64,000 nucleotides of DNA from the NCBI GenBank assembly GCA_030844895.1, contig CM061230.1:4628705-4692704 (forward strand), in the 5' to 3' direction. The position numbers and the translations under genes are program-made. How positions within the stretch are numbered: position 1 is the first letter of the stretch; every line of letters starts with the position of its first letter. The notes beneath the pieces are model-generated. The model did not search any database, had not been told where the DNA came from, and saw nothing but the letters and a program-made list of their open reading frames with translations. Shown here piece after piece: positions 21,346-33,163 of this stretch. Source of the stretch: Ambrosia x helenae. Its lineage: Eukaryota > Streptophyta > Magnoliopsida > Asterales > Asteraceae.

Positions 21346-21769
21346 ACAACAAAGGGAAGAAGAATAAACATAAAAAAATGTGATGAGACTAGCACTGGAT
21401 ATTGGAGCAGGTTGAAATTGATTAACATATGTGTTTCTTCAAGATCTAAGGTTGGTACTTCAATATGTGGAATCAGCACTCACATAAGTAAATTCATTTA
21501 TCCCTTTAAAGTTTTGTATTTTTTTTTCTTTTTGCATGAATGTTAATTTTTCTAAGATTAAAGAAACAATTAGAAAAATTAAAATTCATGCAAAAAGAAA
21601 AAAAATACAAAAATTTAAAAGGATAAATGAATTTACCTGTGTGAATGCTGATTCCACATATTGAAGAACCAGCCTTAGATCATGAAGAAACACATCTGTT
21701 AATCAATTTCAATCTGCTCCAATATCCAGTGCTAGTCTCATCACATTTCTTATGTTTATTCTTCTTCTC

Positions 21770-21770
21770 C

Positions 21771-21841
<71 letters not shown>
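21770..21841. repeat. (ATT)n microsatellite, right arm
   Basis: About 23 ATT units, the inverted counterpart of 21280-21345. Confidence 0.85.
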
Positions 21842-22009
21842 TTGAACCTTAGAGGTTGAAGAAACACAAGTGCCAATTGTTTTCAACCAGCTCCAACATC
21901 CAATGCGATTACATTTTTTATGTTTATTCTTCTTCTTTTCAAGCTTCGATTTCACAACATGCAAAGATTCCACCTCAACAGATTCCATCTTCCAAAACAA
22001 AGACATGTT

Positions 22010-23570
22010 TACCCGCGCGTTGCAGCAGAGTATAGCTAAAGTAAGTCCGAGTATCGAACCCACGAGACTCTACCGGAAAACGTAAACTAGACTCGATTAC
22101 TTATCTACAAACTGACTTAAATTGTTTTTTTTTTTATGGTTTGGGGGGGGGGGGGGGCTTTCTAACAGACTAATGCAAATAAATAAAATAAAACTAAAAT
22201 AACTAAAGACACAAACTGGAAACTGCAACTGGGATCAGATGATGGGAAGGCACTACCTAGGCTAGAAACCTACAAATGAATGATAAGTTTTTAACGGCTA
22301 TTAAACTGGTGTAGAACCGGGATCTTAAAATACTAAACATCAAGAATAAACTAGACACCCTCGACCCTTCTCATGGGGAAATCCTAGAATACTTTTGTGC
22401 GGTTAAACCACTGGTCGAGAGGTTACCCTCACAGACTTACCTACTCGAATCTTGAAGTACCCGCTAGATAGTCTACCTCACAGCGCGAAAGTCATAATAC
22501 ACCCGAAAGTGCAATGGGTAACTATAATATTTCTGATAAGACTTGGCTTACAAGGAATGTTAGGGAAACTAGGAAGATCTTCTCACAAAGCCTCTAGATC
22601 TAGCAATTTAACACCCTAGACAGACCAACAATCTCGCACCTTACAGCTATTGAGAATTAGTAGAACACTTAGAGTTATCTAACTAACAATTACAACTCCT
22701 ATGGATAACCCATGGCAATTAACCATAAACTAGCTGCTAACACCCAGTCCGCAACCTAACTCGCATTCATACATGAAAGACATTCACAAAAACGCAAGTG
22801 GAGTTTATAAAAGTTATTTAAACAAAACTAAATATGCATATACATCAAACCAGAAAATAAAGAGTTCTTTACTCTAAAATTCATTCACAACCAAAAGTTC
22901 CAAAACCAAAAGAAAATAAATCAAACAAGTGTAATCATCTTTAACCTATGTAGCAAAAAGGTGTAGCCTCTAAAAGTCATGATAAAATCAAAACAATAGA
23001 AACAAATTAAATTCATGTGTTCACAACGGGTTAGAATAGATAAACAATAAATAATTGAATTAGAACCGACTTGTGCTCACACCTATGCTTCAACCATTGA
23101 CCTCCACTCCCATCGACCCACCTCCTTCAATAATATTGCTGCTGTTGTCTTCTCCTTATAGTATTATCGCTCCCCCCTTTCTTGATGCCAACCGTCATGT
23201 CTTATAATGATCCCCACATTTTTAGAGCCCTCACAAAATCCACGTAGAGTCCAAAAGGGATTGGGCTGTGGGCCGTGACCGAAGTCACGGTTTCGTTTAT
23301 TATTATTATTATTATTATTATTATAACTCCATGCTCTCGACTCAAGCGTTCCTGACCCGACCAAAGTTCCTCATTTACGCTCCAACATCCATTCGAACGC
23401 CTATCAAAATATAAAATAAATAAATACCAAAAATATATAAAAAACTAACAAAAATCTATAAATAGCTACAAAATGCTAAAATAATAAATAAATATTAAAA
23501 ACGATACAAGACGAATAAAAAGCTATTAAATTATATACAAAAATAAACCGAATAAGAGATGCGTTTTACA
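22010..23570. other. Repeat-like non-coding block
   Basis: It begins CCCGCGCGTTGCAGCAGAG and runs through A/C-rich sequence with no long frame. A G16 run lies at 22142-22157 and an (ATT)n tract at 23296-23323. The CGCGCGTTGCAGCGGAG motif recurs at 24813. It looks like part of a dispersed repeat, but its ends and class were not determined. Confidence 0.3.
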
Positions 23571-23854
23571 ACACATCAACATGCTACGTTCTACATACCA
23601 TATGCAATTTGAGCTACATGCCAGTAAAAAAAATGAAAGTAGCTGTTTGACTCATTAGAAACTATGATTATACTAATAGTCTTAATCAATATGTTGAAAG
23701 TATCAAATCTGGAGAGATAGCAGAGGAGAAAAAAGCATAGGGACCCTTATAAGATCCACATTAAGAGGAGGTTGGAAAGACTCATATGTAATCAACCTGC
23801 AAAGAAGCATACCTATAACTTTTTGTACATGATAAAAGCAATGCAATACAGCTG

Positions 23855-24168
23855 GGATGTTACCTTCAGTTGTGATCCGGCTAGCTCTGGTTGAGTCTCT
23901 TCTTCCAAGCTTTACTATCCATGATGGGCCACCATGGAATTAGTTAGTTACATTAACAAAGCAATCATGAAAATGAAGACGCAATAGAGAAGCGCCCATA
24001 CGACGTTCTTGTGCCAATGCATCCTCCACCTTTGATAGTCGGGAGAGCTTGATGGAAAACTCGATCATAATAACTTGATGACAAACCCAAGTGTGAAGAT
24101 GCAATGGATTAAGAAAGAATGGTAAAAACATAAAAGAATAAAAAACTTATGATGTTCATCTTTTCCAT
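23855..24168 (-). pseudogene. Class III peroxidase pseudogene lacking exon 2
   Basis: On the minus strand ATG at 24168 opens the same MEKMN leader, but a stop follows at codon 20. The first Cys is changed (VCPEA became VFHQA), and five bases are missing after the LPTIK codons, shifting frame. The distal RLHFHDCFVN block survives to 23949. Then, after a few intron bases, the sequence jumps straight into the exon-3 start (GGPSW to NIPA, ending about 23855). Intron 1, exon 2 and intron 2 were thus deleted, as was the rest of exon 3. The TATA octamer upstream is also mutated. Confidence 0.85.
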
Positions 24169-24169
24169 A

Positions 24170-24790
24170 ATTAGCATCCAAAAGGTTTTTTAGTATAAAA
24201 TATTTGTGTTGTATTATGTTATTATGGTCTTATGTTATATTTGTAAGGTTCACCAATGGTAAAGATGTTTAGTATTAGAAATGGTTCAGAAACAAAACAA
24301 ATATTATAATACTTGCACTAAACAATGTAGGAGACTTGGTTCATAACTCTAGAACTCATACAATAAGACTTAGTTATTCAATTTTCAACCAATTTTCACT
24401 TTTTACAAGTGTTATTAGTAAATCATTATACTTACATGTAGATATCATAATCCCATAAGTTGTCTACAAGATATGGGAAATAAAAGTACATATGGTTTGA
24501 CTTGGCTAGTAATCCAAAAACCCTATTGTTTAGTTACCACGAGAATTTGTCAATCTAAAAAATAACACACAAAATGTGTATTTTATTATTAATTTCAAAA
24601 TGATATTAAAAGAATAAAGAAAGTGAGAATCGGTGAACCTAGACTTTGGTTTATAATTTTGAAAAGCAATATAATTAAGAAAATATAAGACTTGTATTTC
24701 AAGTTAACGAAATTGCAAGGCTTGGTTCATAAACCCAAAACTTAATTATACCTCTTGGTAATCAATAGTCAATACTAAATAATAACCACT
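24170..24790. repeat. Duplicated peroxidase upstream flank, third copy
   Basis: It matches the regions upstream of the other peroxidase copies, including GTTTGACTTGGCTAGTAATC, a GAGAATTTGTCAATCT block and the TTTCAAAATGATATTAAAAG part near 24594. It shows that the gene was duplicated together with about 0.6 kb of flank. No gene. Confidence 0.75.
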
Positions 24791-24839
24791 TTGTGTTACT
24801 ACCATGAACTCGCGCGTTGCAGCGGAGCTGCACGTTGTT

Positions 24840-25780
24840 TAGATGTTGCATTTGGTTAATGGCCTCGCTGTTTTTTCTGCTTGATTTGAAGCGCCATCAA
24901 AATGGTAAGGAAAGTAAAGAGATAATTTATATCGGTTGGTTGGAGTACCTTTTGTCAGATTAACGTGTAACCCCATATATTTTCTTTTACCAATTAAGCG
25001 GTCAATAGTTTTTTGCATCAAACTTCTAGTGACCTATGTTTTAAACACCATAAACTTTGAAAAACAATATTTTCTAATCAATTTTTTTAACAAAACCGTG
25101 CTGCAGAATTATTTGAAGGATTGATCAATTTCACCTTGCTCAAATCATGAATATTCCAGCTAGGAAGCGTTTGCATATCAAATTTAGTTTTGAAATATTG
25201 GATACTTTCTTTCTTTCTTTCTTTTAACCACAAATATCTTTCTGTCACAATCAAACTTCCAACATACAATATTTTCGGTTGGGTGTTGCTTTATGGTCGG
25301 AGGTAGTCGTGGGGCTGCCGGAAGGCAGTAGTTGTACTAAGGGTCGGAACAGAGGTGATTGTGGTTTTGTTGCTGGACTTCGGTTTGCAGGAACGTGGTA
25401 AGAAACAGATAGGGTCGAGGGAAACAAGTTTGGGTCGTGGGTTTTTGGGTTTTTAAACAGATGTGTTCCAATTGGTTTTAATGTAATTGCTTTGATGATG
25501 ATTTAATAACGTTGAATGAGTTGAATTGAGTGGTTAGTTACAAGTTAACGGTTGGCCGACCATTTCTCTTTTCCACGTCGGTTCATTTTTCAATGACGAT
25601 GTGTAGGTACATGGGGAGAAGATATCATATAAATTTGCTTATTCATTTGAATATGTAAAATATCATATAAATTTTAATGTTTCTTGTCTTTTTGTGCATG
25701 TAATTAATAGAATAGTTATTTAATTATTGTATTAAATTTGTCTTGCCATTTTAATAAAATTATAATTTTGCCTTTATAGA
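24840..25780. other. Intergenic with unrecognised minus-strand open frames
   Basis: Two minus-strand frames (25021-24839 and 25269-25087, 60 codons each) have fairly normal amino-acid composition, but I recognise no family. They may be fragments of one captured gene. No splice model could be supported. Confidence 0.25.
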
Positions 25781-25789
25781 TAAATATAA

Positions 25790-27700
25790 GGATAAATTAC
25801 ACAATTCGTCCTTTAGGTTTGGCCCATTTTTCAGTGGATGTCCTTTCGCGTTTCAGTTGATGAGATTCGTCCTTAACGACCTAAAATCCTTACACCCACT
25901 GTCATAAGGGCCTAACTTGGTTAGTTTTTAACGTTAAGTCCGATCATGTGGGGGGCACGTGAGGGTATATTCGTCAATTCATCTGCCCATTTCCCTCCCC
26001 CTTTTCTTCAATAAAACCCTTCATAATGTCAGACAAAATCATAATCCACCTTCAACTTTATCGATCATCTTCTTCTTCACTTCTACTTCACGATCACAAC
26101 AATGACGTGGGAGGATGGCTGGGATGATGGCTGGACCATACGATGACCAGGGCTTAATGTTGATCTCGATGATGTATACTGTAAGTTGTAACCTAGGTTT
26201 TCTGATTTTGTTGATTTTGCTATTGAATGATGTATAAAGTTCAAATTTTTAAAATTTTGCAGTTGGAATGCCCCATTTCTTCAGTATAAAGCTTCATCGT
26301 GGTGGTAGATTGACTCAAAGTCCAGGTCGTGAGTATGTAGGTGGTATGATTGACTATATTGACTTGTGTGATATTGATATGTTCTCTGTGCATGAAGTTT
26401 CTTTAATGATGGGTCTGTTATGATACTCTGTTGTTGATCATATTTATTACTTTTTCCAAAATCCTGAAAAAAATTTAGATGATGGTATTGAAGACCTAAC
26501 TTCTGATCAGGATGTGTTGAGGCTTGCTCAACATGTGGGAGTGCATAAGTTAATCAATGTGTTTACTCAACATGGTTTAGATAACATAAAGGAAATGTTG
26601 CTGACACCAACTAAACCTAAACACAGTGTTACCATTGAAGAAATTGATGAACCTGGACCCTATGCACTAGTTCCTGCTAAGCTAAATGTAGTTAGAAACT
26701 TAAACTTTAGTGGATTAGGCAAAGGTGTGGAGTCTAGTGGGGCTGGTCAAAACTGTGATGGTGGGCATTCTAGTGTGGTTGGGAAGGGTAGTGTAACTCC
26801 ATTAGAGGTTAATGATGACATGTTTTTTAATGATAAGGGACCATTGCCAAATCAAGATGATGACATGTTTTTCACTGATAATGGACCATTGTCAAATGAA
26901 GATGAAGAGGTTATAGGTAGTGCAGCACAGTCCAATGATTGTGATTCTGAAACTGTTTCTATAAGAAATGATGAGGATAGTGATAGTGATTTTATAGTTG
27001 ATGACAATTGTATGGCTGAAGATGATGTAGATATGAGTGACTATATGATGCATATTGACCTTGATGTTGAAGAAGAAGATTTAGGTAGTCAAGAAGAAGA
27101 TGATGTACAGGCTGATGATGATGAAGTGATGCAGAATGATGCTTTCTTAAGTGGATCAGAGTCTGATGATTATGAAACTAGTGCTAGGAAAAGACAACTA
27201 AAAAAAATCAAAAAGGCAAATCAGAATAGGGATGAGAGCAGAGTAGTTTTTTATGTGTCCCAAGTGTTTGGTACTAAGGAAGAAGCAAAAAAGTTGATTA
27301 AAACTCATTCAGTTGAGACAAGAAGGAAAATTGTTATTGTGAAGGATGATAAGCAAAGGGTTAGGGCAGTGTGCCATGGTAGTTTACCAGAATTTGAAGT
27401 GGATGATTTTGGTGTTCATGTTTCAAGTCAACCAAACCTAAAGGGGCATGTGGGAAAAAGTTAAGAAGTGCAACAGCTGCTGTGAAAAAATCAAAAGATA
27501 AGGGGCCAATTATGGACAAGGGTAAAGTTTGGGAACCCCCTGTTAACAAGGGTAAAACTAGGGGAGAAACCAATATAAATGTTGGAGGCAGGGGTTACAA
27601 GACAAATCAAAATTCCAAATCAAATTATGGTTCTCGCGCGTATTCCAATTCTAATTCCTTTGTAATCCATGAAACGAACGCTAGACTCAGAACAACGTAA
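25790..27700 (+). mobile_element. Decayed Mutator-like element with PB1-like transposase
   Basis: The left end GGATAAATTACACAATTCGT begins at 25790. A leader exon (about 26102-26188, GTAAGT donor) is followed by an intron to 26261. The right TIR is not found, so the element is truncated or deleted at its 3' side. Content is described under the pseudogene at 26268. The TIR resembles the foldback element at 13017-13997. Confidence 0.65.
26268..27700 (+). pseudogene. MuDR-type transposase remnant (PB1-like N-terminus, no catalytic core)
   Basis: ATG at 26268 opens MPHFFSIKLHRGGRLTQSPG, the PB1-like N-terminal domain of plant Mutator transposases. An in-frame TGA at 26421-26423 replaces the expected Gly of LLGYS. 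The frame then runs on to 27464 through a long acidic linker (DDDE-rich, about 26810-27150) and the Mu DNA-binding region (FYVSQVFGTKEEAKKLIKTH to RVRAVCHG). After that it jumps to a C-terminal-like GHVGKKLRSATAA stretch, seen only after a frameshift near 27460. The DDE catalytic core and SWIM zinc finger are missing, so this is an internal-deletion derivative that cannot transpose itself. Confidence 0.75.
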
Positions 27701-27786
27701 TTAAGTCAAAATTTGCTTTCAGTTATACAAGAATCAGAACTATGGATCAAATAATTACCCCTAGACTCCCACATAAGGATTTTAAG

Positions 27787-27965
27787 CAGTGGCGCAGCTT
27801 TGTTGGGGCGGGCGGGGGCGGCCGACCCCCCCCCCCTTCCCGAATTTTCGCGCAAAAGTTCCGATTATATAGTATTCGTATAGAAAATTTTGGAAATATA
27901 GGGTTTCGACCCCCCGAAACTAGTAACTTCCGACCCTTCGAACCTTCGGTCAAGCTTCGCCACTG
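27787..27965. mobile_element. Short hAT MITE (CAGTGGCG ends)
   Basis: 179 bp with ends CAGTGGCGCAGC and GCTTCGCCACTG and an exact 8-bp target duplication ATTTTAAG (27779-27786, 27966-27973). A sister copy is at 63613-63747. Both carry GATTATATAGTATTCGTATAG in one or the other orientation. Non-coding. Confidence 0.9.
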
Positions 27966-28210
27966 ATTTTAAGTCCACAATTATCACACAAGGCTACGTT
28001 CCATTTTAGAAGTTAGAAATAGAAATAGTTTTAATAGTTAGATCCGTATCTCGCAATTCGTTTGTCGACGATTGATATCACTTGATCAAACTAGACTTCG
28101 TAAGATCTAAGGTCAAAATGGTAGTTTTAGAAAGTATCAAAACTAATCGGATTATGTTGACTCTGAAATTCCAAATAACCTTTATGGCTTGACTTTGGAA
28201 TATACATTTA

Positions 28211-28894
28211 CTAGATTATACCCCGGGAGCGTCCCGGGTTGAGAAATTTAATATGATATATCAATTTTACATATGAAATAGACTGATGTATAACTCTAAT
28301 ACTAATATCTAACCAAAACAAATTAACAATGTACAACTCCAATGCTAACACCTAACCTAAAAGAATGTAGATATTTAATGTAACTCTAATATTAACACCT
28401 ATCCTAAAGATTAAACAAATGTACAACTCTAACATACTAATATTGATATCTAACTTAAAACAACGTATAACTCTATTAACCTATTCGGCCCTGGTTGAAA
28501 AAAAAATTCATATTTACTGATTTAAACATAATTAGTGACTTGTCTATACATGATTAATGATTGTTTTTTTCCTGTATTAACAAAACCCCACAAAAAAAAT
28601 TCTCCGGTTTTTATATAGCACTATGGTACTCGTTGGAAAGATAATAAAACGCTCGTTAATTTGGTGTAATTTTTTTCTTTAAAAAATCTCGTGTATTAAA
28701 GATATTAACGTTTAAAAATTATGGGAGGAAACATGAGGGTGAAAAATCCAATTTTGTTTTTAAATTATTTTTTTTCCTAAAATATCTCAATGCCACATGG
28801 GATGACACATGACACACTTAAGGAAGAGAATGCATCTTTAAGTGACATGTCATTAAAATGGCTTTGGTTTATTATATGTATAGACAGATATAGA
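28211..28894 (-). mobile_element. Small Helitron, minus strand
   Basis: On the minus strand it starts TCTATATCTGTC (28894) and ends CTAG (28214-28211). A perfect CCCGGGA-CGC-TCCCGGG hairpin lies just before the end, and the flanks are A and T as required. It shares GCACTATGGTACTCGTTGGA and surrounding bases with the element at 38389-39164. No coding content. Confidence 0.85.
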
Positions 28895-29066
28895 TTACTA
28901 AGCTCAAAGTCACTCCGGCTTAAGAATATTTCAAATCATTATGAGTAAACTTCTAATGTCCTAAAAATTTATGGTTAATAATCGGAAATATATTAATGCA
29001 TTACTAATAATTAAAAAAAAAACGAAGTTGTACCTTAAAATTAGACAATTTTTCACGTTTTTTTTA

Positions 29067-29238
29067 CAGTGGTGCAGGTTTTAAGGGAAGCTACCCCCTC
29101 TCAATTTTCGCTCAGAGGTCCGGATTATATAGTATTCGTATGAATTTTTTTAGTATATGCGGTTTCGATCCCCCGTTTTTAAAAAAAAAAATAATTATAT
29201 ACTTCTGACCCCAATCCGAATTCTCAAGCTTCTCACTG
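29067..29238. mobile_element. Degenerate hAT MITE
   Basis: The ends CAGTGGTGCAGG and CAAGCTTCTCACTG and the internal GGATTATATAGTATTCGTATG match the family at 27787 and 63613. No target duplication is visible, and the copy is more diverged. Confidence 0.6.
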
Positions 29239-29239
29239 A

Positions 29240-30408
29240 GGGTGTGCATAAGATCCAAGTGATCAATTGGTGGAAGTTAAAGGACTATTACTTAAGTTAT
29301 CTCTACTTTTAATCTTGTGTACGTCATCTAGAGATCATAATTGCGTTAGCAACTACTCTAACAAGAAATAGTGGAACATTACACATTTTCATTCGAAGGC
29401 CTTGCATCACATCCCACTTACACTTCTGCAATATATATGATAAGTTGGGCTATTTATGTAATTTAAGTTAAATAACAATTCTTTAAATATTCACAAATAT
29501 AGTATAATAGTTTGATTTATAATATAAAAAGATGACTAAGTGATGGGTACATTTTTAGAATGTCCTATAATAACAAAAGAGAGAAGATTATGTGTCCTCT
29601 TACCTTATAGTTTATTCTTGAAGAGTGACAAATAAGATTTTAATTTAATACTACTTTTGACTTTAAAGTGTGCAAATTAACATATAATTTCAAAAAGGTT
29701 ATTAACTCATAATCAAGTGCTTTAAACACCTCCTAATTATAACAAATTAAGATATTGATTTAGCCAAATCTTTGTCATCTTTAAAGGTATTCGAGCATAG
29801 GGGAGGTGGCGTCGTGTAAGTGGATTTGTAGGAGTGTTGATTACAAAGGGATTGTAATTTCGGCAGTTATAGAGAGATGAGGGATTGATGCATGTCGTCG
29901 GAAGAAGAGATGAATGTGTATTAGGATCTAATGAGAGGAAAAAACCAAACATATTTGAGTCCAAAAGCTTTATATGTTTTTATGCCTTACAATGAGATAC
30001 AATACAACAATACGTATAAAAAGAGAGTGAAAGCTTTAAAATTTAATAACCTATAAGACTAATAAACTATAGAATGTGTTATAATATATAAATACAAAAA
30101 TAGTTAGAAGAAATGAAATAAAAAATATTGTTTTTACATCATCATAACCACACAATTATATGTCCAACATATTATATAAATATGAGGTAGTATAAAATGG
30201 CCCTTATGAAGGTAATGTCTAGTGCCCAACCTACACCATTTAGATGGAAAATTGGAAAGTAAGCATCATGCCATCTTTTAAGGAGTGGGATAACAACACA
30301 ATCATGCCTTCTTTTTGCTCCCATTGGTCCAATGTGAAATTTGGAAGGTACTGATCAAAACACACACACACCAACTATGTGAAGACTACACCTCAAATTG
30401 TTTCTCTC
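29240..30408. other. Intergenic, promoter side of the lectin/PAN gene
   Basis: No transposon or gene is recognised. A minus-strand frame at 29964-29737 (75 codons) has no family resemblance. A CCATTGGTCCAATG sequence (30320-30333), holding inverted CCAAT boxes, lies about 75 bp before the ATG. Confidence 0.35.
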
Positions 30409-33022
30409 ATGAACAAACTTTTATCACTTGCATTACTCATTCATTTCTCATCTCACTTTCATGGCCATTGCACCACTAACAACCTTCAACTCGGTGCCGA
30501 AAGGACCGTTGTTTTGCCTAGTCTATACATGAATGGGTTTGTTGTACCAACATATATACTCGAGACTAGTGGACCGGTGCCTAGTTTTCGGGCTGGGCTT
30601 ATGGTTGAAGCCGTTAAGGAAAACAACTATGCTTGTTCATTTGATGTTTTTCTTGGGGACTTTAAGGTTTGGAGCTCGTCACACTTATCGCGATTTTTTA
30701 CCACCGATAAATGTGTGATTAGCCTTACTTGGGACGGGAACTTGCAATTGTCGGGCCAGAATGGGCAAATAGGATGGCAAACCGCTACACATGGCCAAGG
30801 TATAAAGGTAAATTTGGTTTATTGTAATGCATTTTTAAGATTCATGAAACATAGTGGTGGTACAACTGCATCAATGGGTTGGCAAGCAGGACGTGTTTGT
30901 GGGTTGATGGGTCGAACCTGACACAAGCCCGATATCTCTACACAAACTTGATAATGTCACGCATGAACCCGAATACAACACTTGTATTGGCGGGTTAACT
31001 CGAACACAACCGGTTTAACCCAAAAAAAAATATTTTATTTGTTTTGCCTATAAATACTTTAAAATTCTAAATTTACATACTGTTTTTATATTTTTTTAAG
31101 CAGTTTTTCTTGAAATTATGCCAATTTAATTTTATAATTTTCAATTTTGACATAAGAAAATAGCCAAACAGTTGAAGTTTTATAAAACACATTTATAACA
31201 ACTAGAAAAAAAATTAAATAAATAGGTTAAAGTGTCCATCCGCAAATCTATCAGGTTAACATGAATACAGACCGTTTAGCTAAATGTGTTCGTGGGTTCA
31301 AACTGAAACTAACCCAAGCCCGTATGTAAATTCACGTCGTGTCAGAAATTCCCACCATTAATAATCAAAACTTAAATAACCATAGATGTTTTCTTCCTAT
31401 CCAGGTCAAAATAGATGTTTTAAATTGAATTGGGCTTGGTTGGTGCCCAACACATTTTTTCTATTCAAAATTACAAATAGTTAAAAGTCAAGTAATTGTC
31501 CTTGGACTCTATGAGCTTTTGAGTTGGTTTCATACTAGGACTCTAGGAGCTTTTGAGTTGGTTTCATAATAATTTTCTTGATCATATGTCAAGTATCTTC
31601 ATGCTTGTACCATATATGTTATTGGTGTTAGTGGTGGACCTAGGATATATTTTTAAGGGGTGCGATTGGTGAGTTTTACCAAACACTCAAGGGGTGTAAT
31701 CGGAATTTTTGCCTATAAAACACATTAAAATAAATTTCAAAGGGTGCGGCCGCACCCCTTGGACTCCATTTGGGTCCGCCCATGATTGGAGCATGCAAAT
31801 CTCATCGTGCAAGTATTCATTTGCATAGCAATGCATCTACATTCTTAAAACAAACATGGACAAGTTTTGGTAATTCCAGTCTCATACCGATTACACAACT
31901 TTTTGCGTACCTATTGAGTATTGGCTACTAATTATATTGTTAAAACTACCCTTTGAGATTCCGGTTTCGGTACAAGCTAGTGCAATGCCTAGCATGATCT
32001 AACAAATGTAATCTTGTTATCTTGATATGTCTTTTATATTACTACAATTTAAAAAAAAAAAAATAAGCAAAAGTTGTTTATGCACATTTCAGAGGCTGCA
32101 ATTATCAAACACTGGGAATCTTGTTCTTGTGGATGATTTCAACATCATTAAATGGCAAAGCTTTCATTTTCCCACAAATGTAATGTTATATGGACAAAGA
32201 CTAGGAGCTGCAACAAAGCTAACTTCCCTTTCTACACATTCAAATTATTCATTCGAAATTCATCAAGAAAAACTCGCACTTTACATAAATTCGGGCAAGT
32301 TTCACTACTCATACTGGGAATTCAACCCCAAGAAACCCCAAAACATATCATTCGTTCAATTGGCAACGAACGGGTTGCATTTGTTCAACCATAAGTACCA
32401 CAAGTTTGCCCAAATTCCTTGCAAAAGACTTAAACTTTTAAGGTTTTTAGCAATTGATAACGCGACAGGGAACTTAGGTTTTTACTACTACTCAAATATA
32501 ACAAGGAAATTCGAAACCTCGTTCCAAGCTCTAAGGAATAAATGTGATCTACCGTATTTTTGCAAAGGGAATGAAATTTGTACTTTATCCAACAAATGTT
32601 CGTGTTTGCAAATTGATGGGTCTTCGGGTAACTTTTGTGGAAATGCAAGGGGCGATATGAAGGAGATACAAAATGTGACGAGCGTTTTAAGAGACGATAA
32701 ATGGAAGATTGTTAACGCGACAAAGGAGTCATGTTCGCGTTTGTGTAAAAAGAATTGTACATGTGTGGGTGCATTGTTTATAAATGCCAATAGTGAGTGT
32801 TATTTGTATGAAGAGATATGGGGAATGAAGGAGGTTGATAATAATGTTGAAAAAACAAGTTTTATGATAAAGGTCTTGAAGGGTGAGAAGAATGGGAATG
32901 GATTGAGGAAATGGGAATTGATTTTGATTGTTGTTGTTGATGGAATTGTTCTTGTTGTATGTTTGGGTGGAATGGGTTTTTATATGTTATGGAAAAGGAA
33001 AAATGAAGCAAATAATAATTAA
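30409..33022 (+). CDS. B-lectin and PAN-domain membrane protein (At5g03700-like), no kinase
   Basis: Two exons, 30409-30807 and 32093-33022, joined at phase 0 (ends GQGIK, resumes RLQLSNTGNLVL), giving 442 residues. Order: signal peptide (MNKLLSLALLIHF), a bulb-type mannose-lectin domain spanning the splice (TWDGNLQLSG, then NTGNLVLVDD and WQSFHFPTN), a middle region, a Cys-rich segment (CDLPYFCKGNEIC), a PAN/apple domain (ESCSRLCKKNCTCVGALF, about residues 345-400), and a C-terminal membrane helix (ELILIVVVDGIVLVV) with a short basic tail. This is the layout of G-type lectin receptor kinases without the kinase, as in Arabidopsis At5g03700/At3g51710. It is probably a plasma-membrane or secretory glycoprotein of unknown ligand. 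An upstream in-frame GTG is not used. ATG at 30409 fits the signal peptide. Confidence 0.85.
31629..31784. mobile_element. hAT-like MITE in the lectin/PAN gene intron
   Basis: The ends TAGTGGTGGACC and GGTCCGCCCATG are inverted. The 8-bp flanks ATTGGTGT and ATTGGAGC match at 6 of 8 bases. The centre holds an AAGGGGTG/GCACCCCTT palindrome. It lies wholly inside the 1285-bp intron. Confidence 0.6.
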
Positions 33023-33163
33023 GATTTGAAGTAAGTTTTGTTGGTACTTGTGTCCATTGTTGAAACTTGGTTGGATATAATTCAGAATATTAATAAGACC
33101 TCATTTTGTATTGCACTTATTTAGAACAAATACATATAGGGTACTCATCAAACAAGTTAAAAA

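Larger units (their letters stand above)
21111..22006. repeat. Large inverted repeat of a captured kinase-like first exon
   Basis: The left arm 21111-21554 and right arm 21571-22006 are near-identical reverse complements with a 16-bp loop, so a transcript would fold into a hairpin of about 430 bp. Each arm, read inward, encodes MESVEVESLHVVKSKLEKKK, then a Lys-rich stretch, GCWSWLK-x-IGTCVSSTSKV, an (AAT)n poly-Asn tract, and a second module YWSRLKLIN-x-CVSS with CGIS. The arm then reaches a GTAAATTC donor-like site. The basic GCW...CVSSxSKV pattern resembles exon 1 of receptor-like cytoplasmic kinases of subfamily VII (PBL34-36 type), so this is probably a captured and doubled first exon. 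No kinase domain is present. One arm has a frameshift at the AT-rich run near 21375. Confidence 0.7.

Noticed and set aside
21244..21546. Poly-Ile and poly-Asn frames on both strands of the inverted repeat
   Set aside because: Alternative frames of the same microsatellite. Only the frame with the GCWSWLK modules has family resemblance.
24801..24835. Possible Helitron 3' end at CGCGCGTTGCAGCGGAG
   Set aside because: The motif resembles GC-rich hairpins of Helitron ends, but there is no CTAG-type terminus at the right distance on either strand, and no matching 5' end.
27742..27966. Two overlapping frames with a Gly/Pro-rich start
   Set aside because: They lie wholly within a 179-bp hAT MITE defined by terminal repeats and target duplication.
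32430..32790. Minus-strand open frames of 72 and 100 codons
   Set aside because: Antisense shadows of exon 2 of the lectin/PAN gene.
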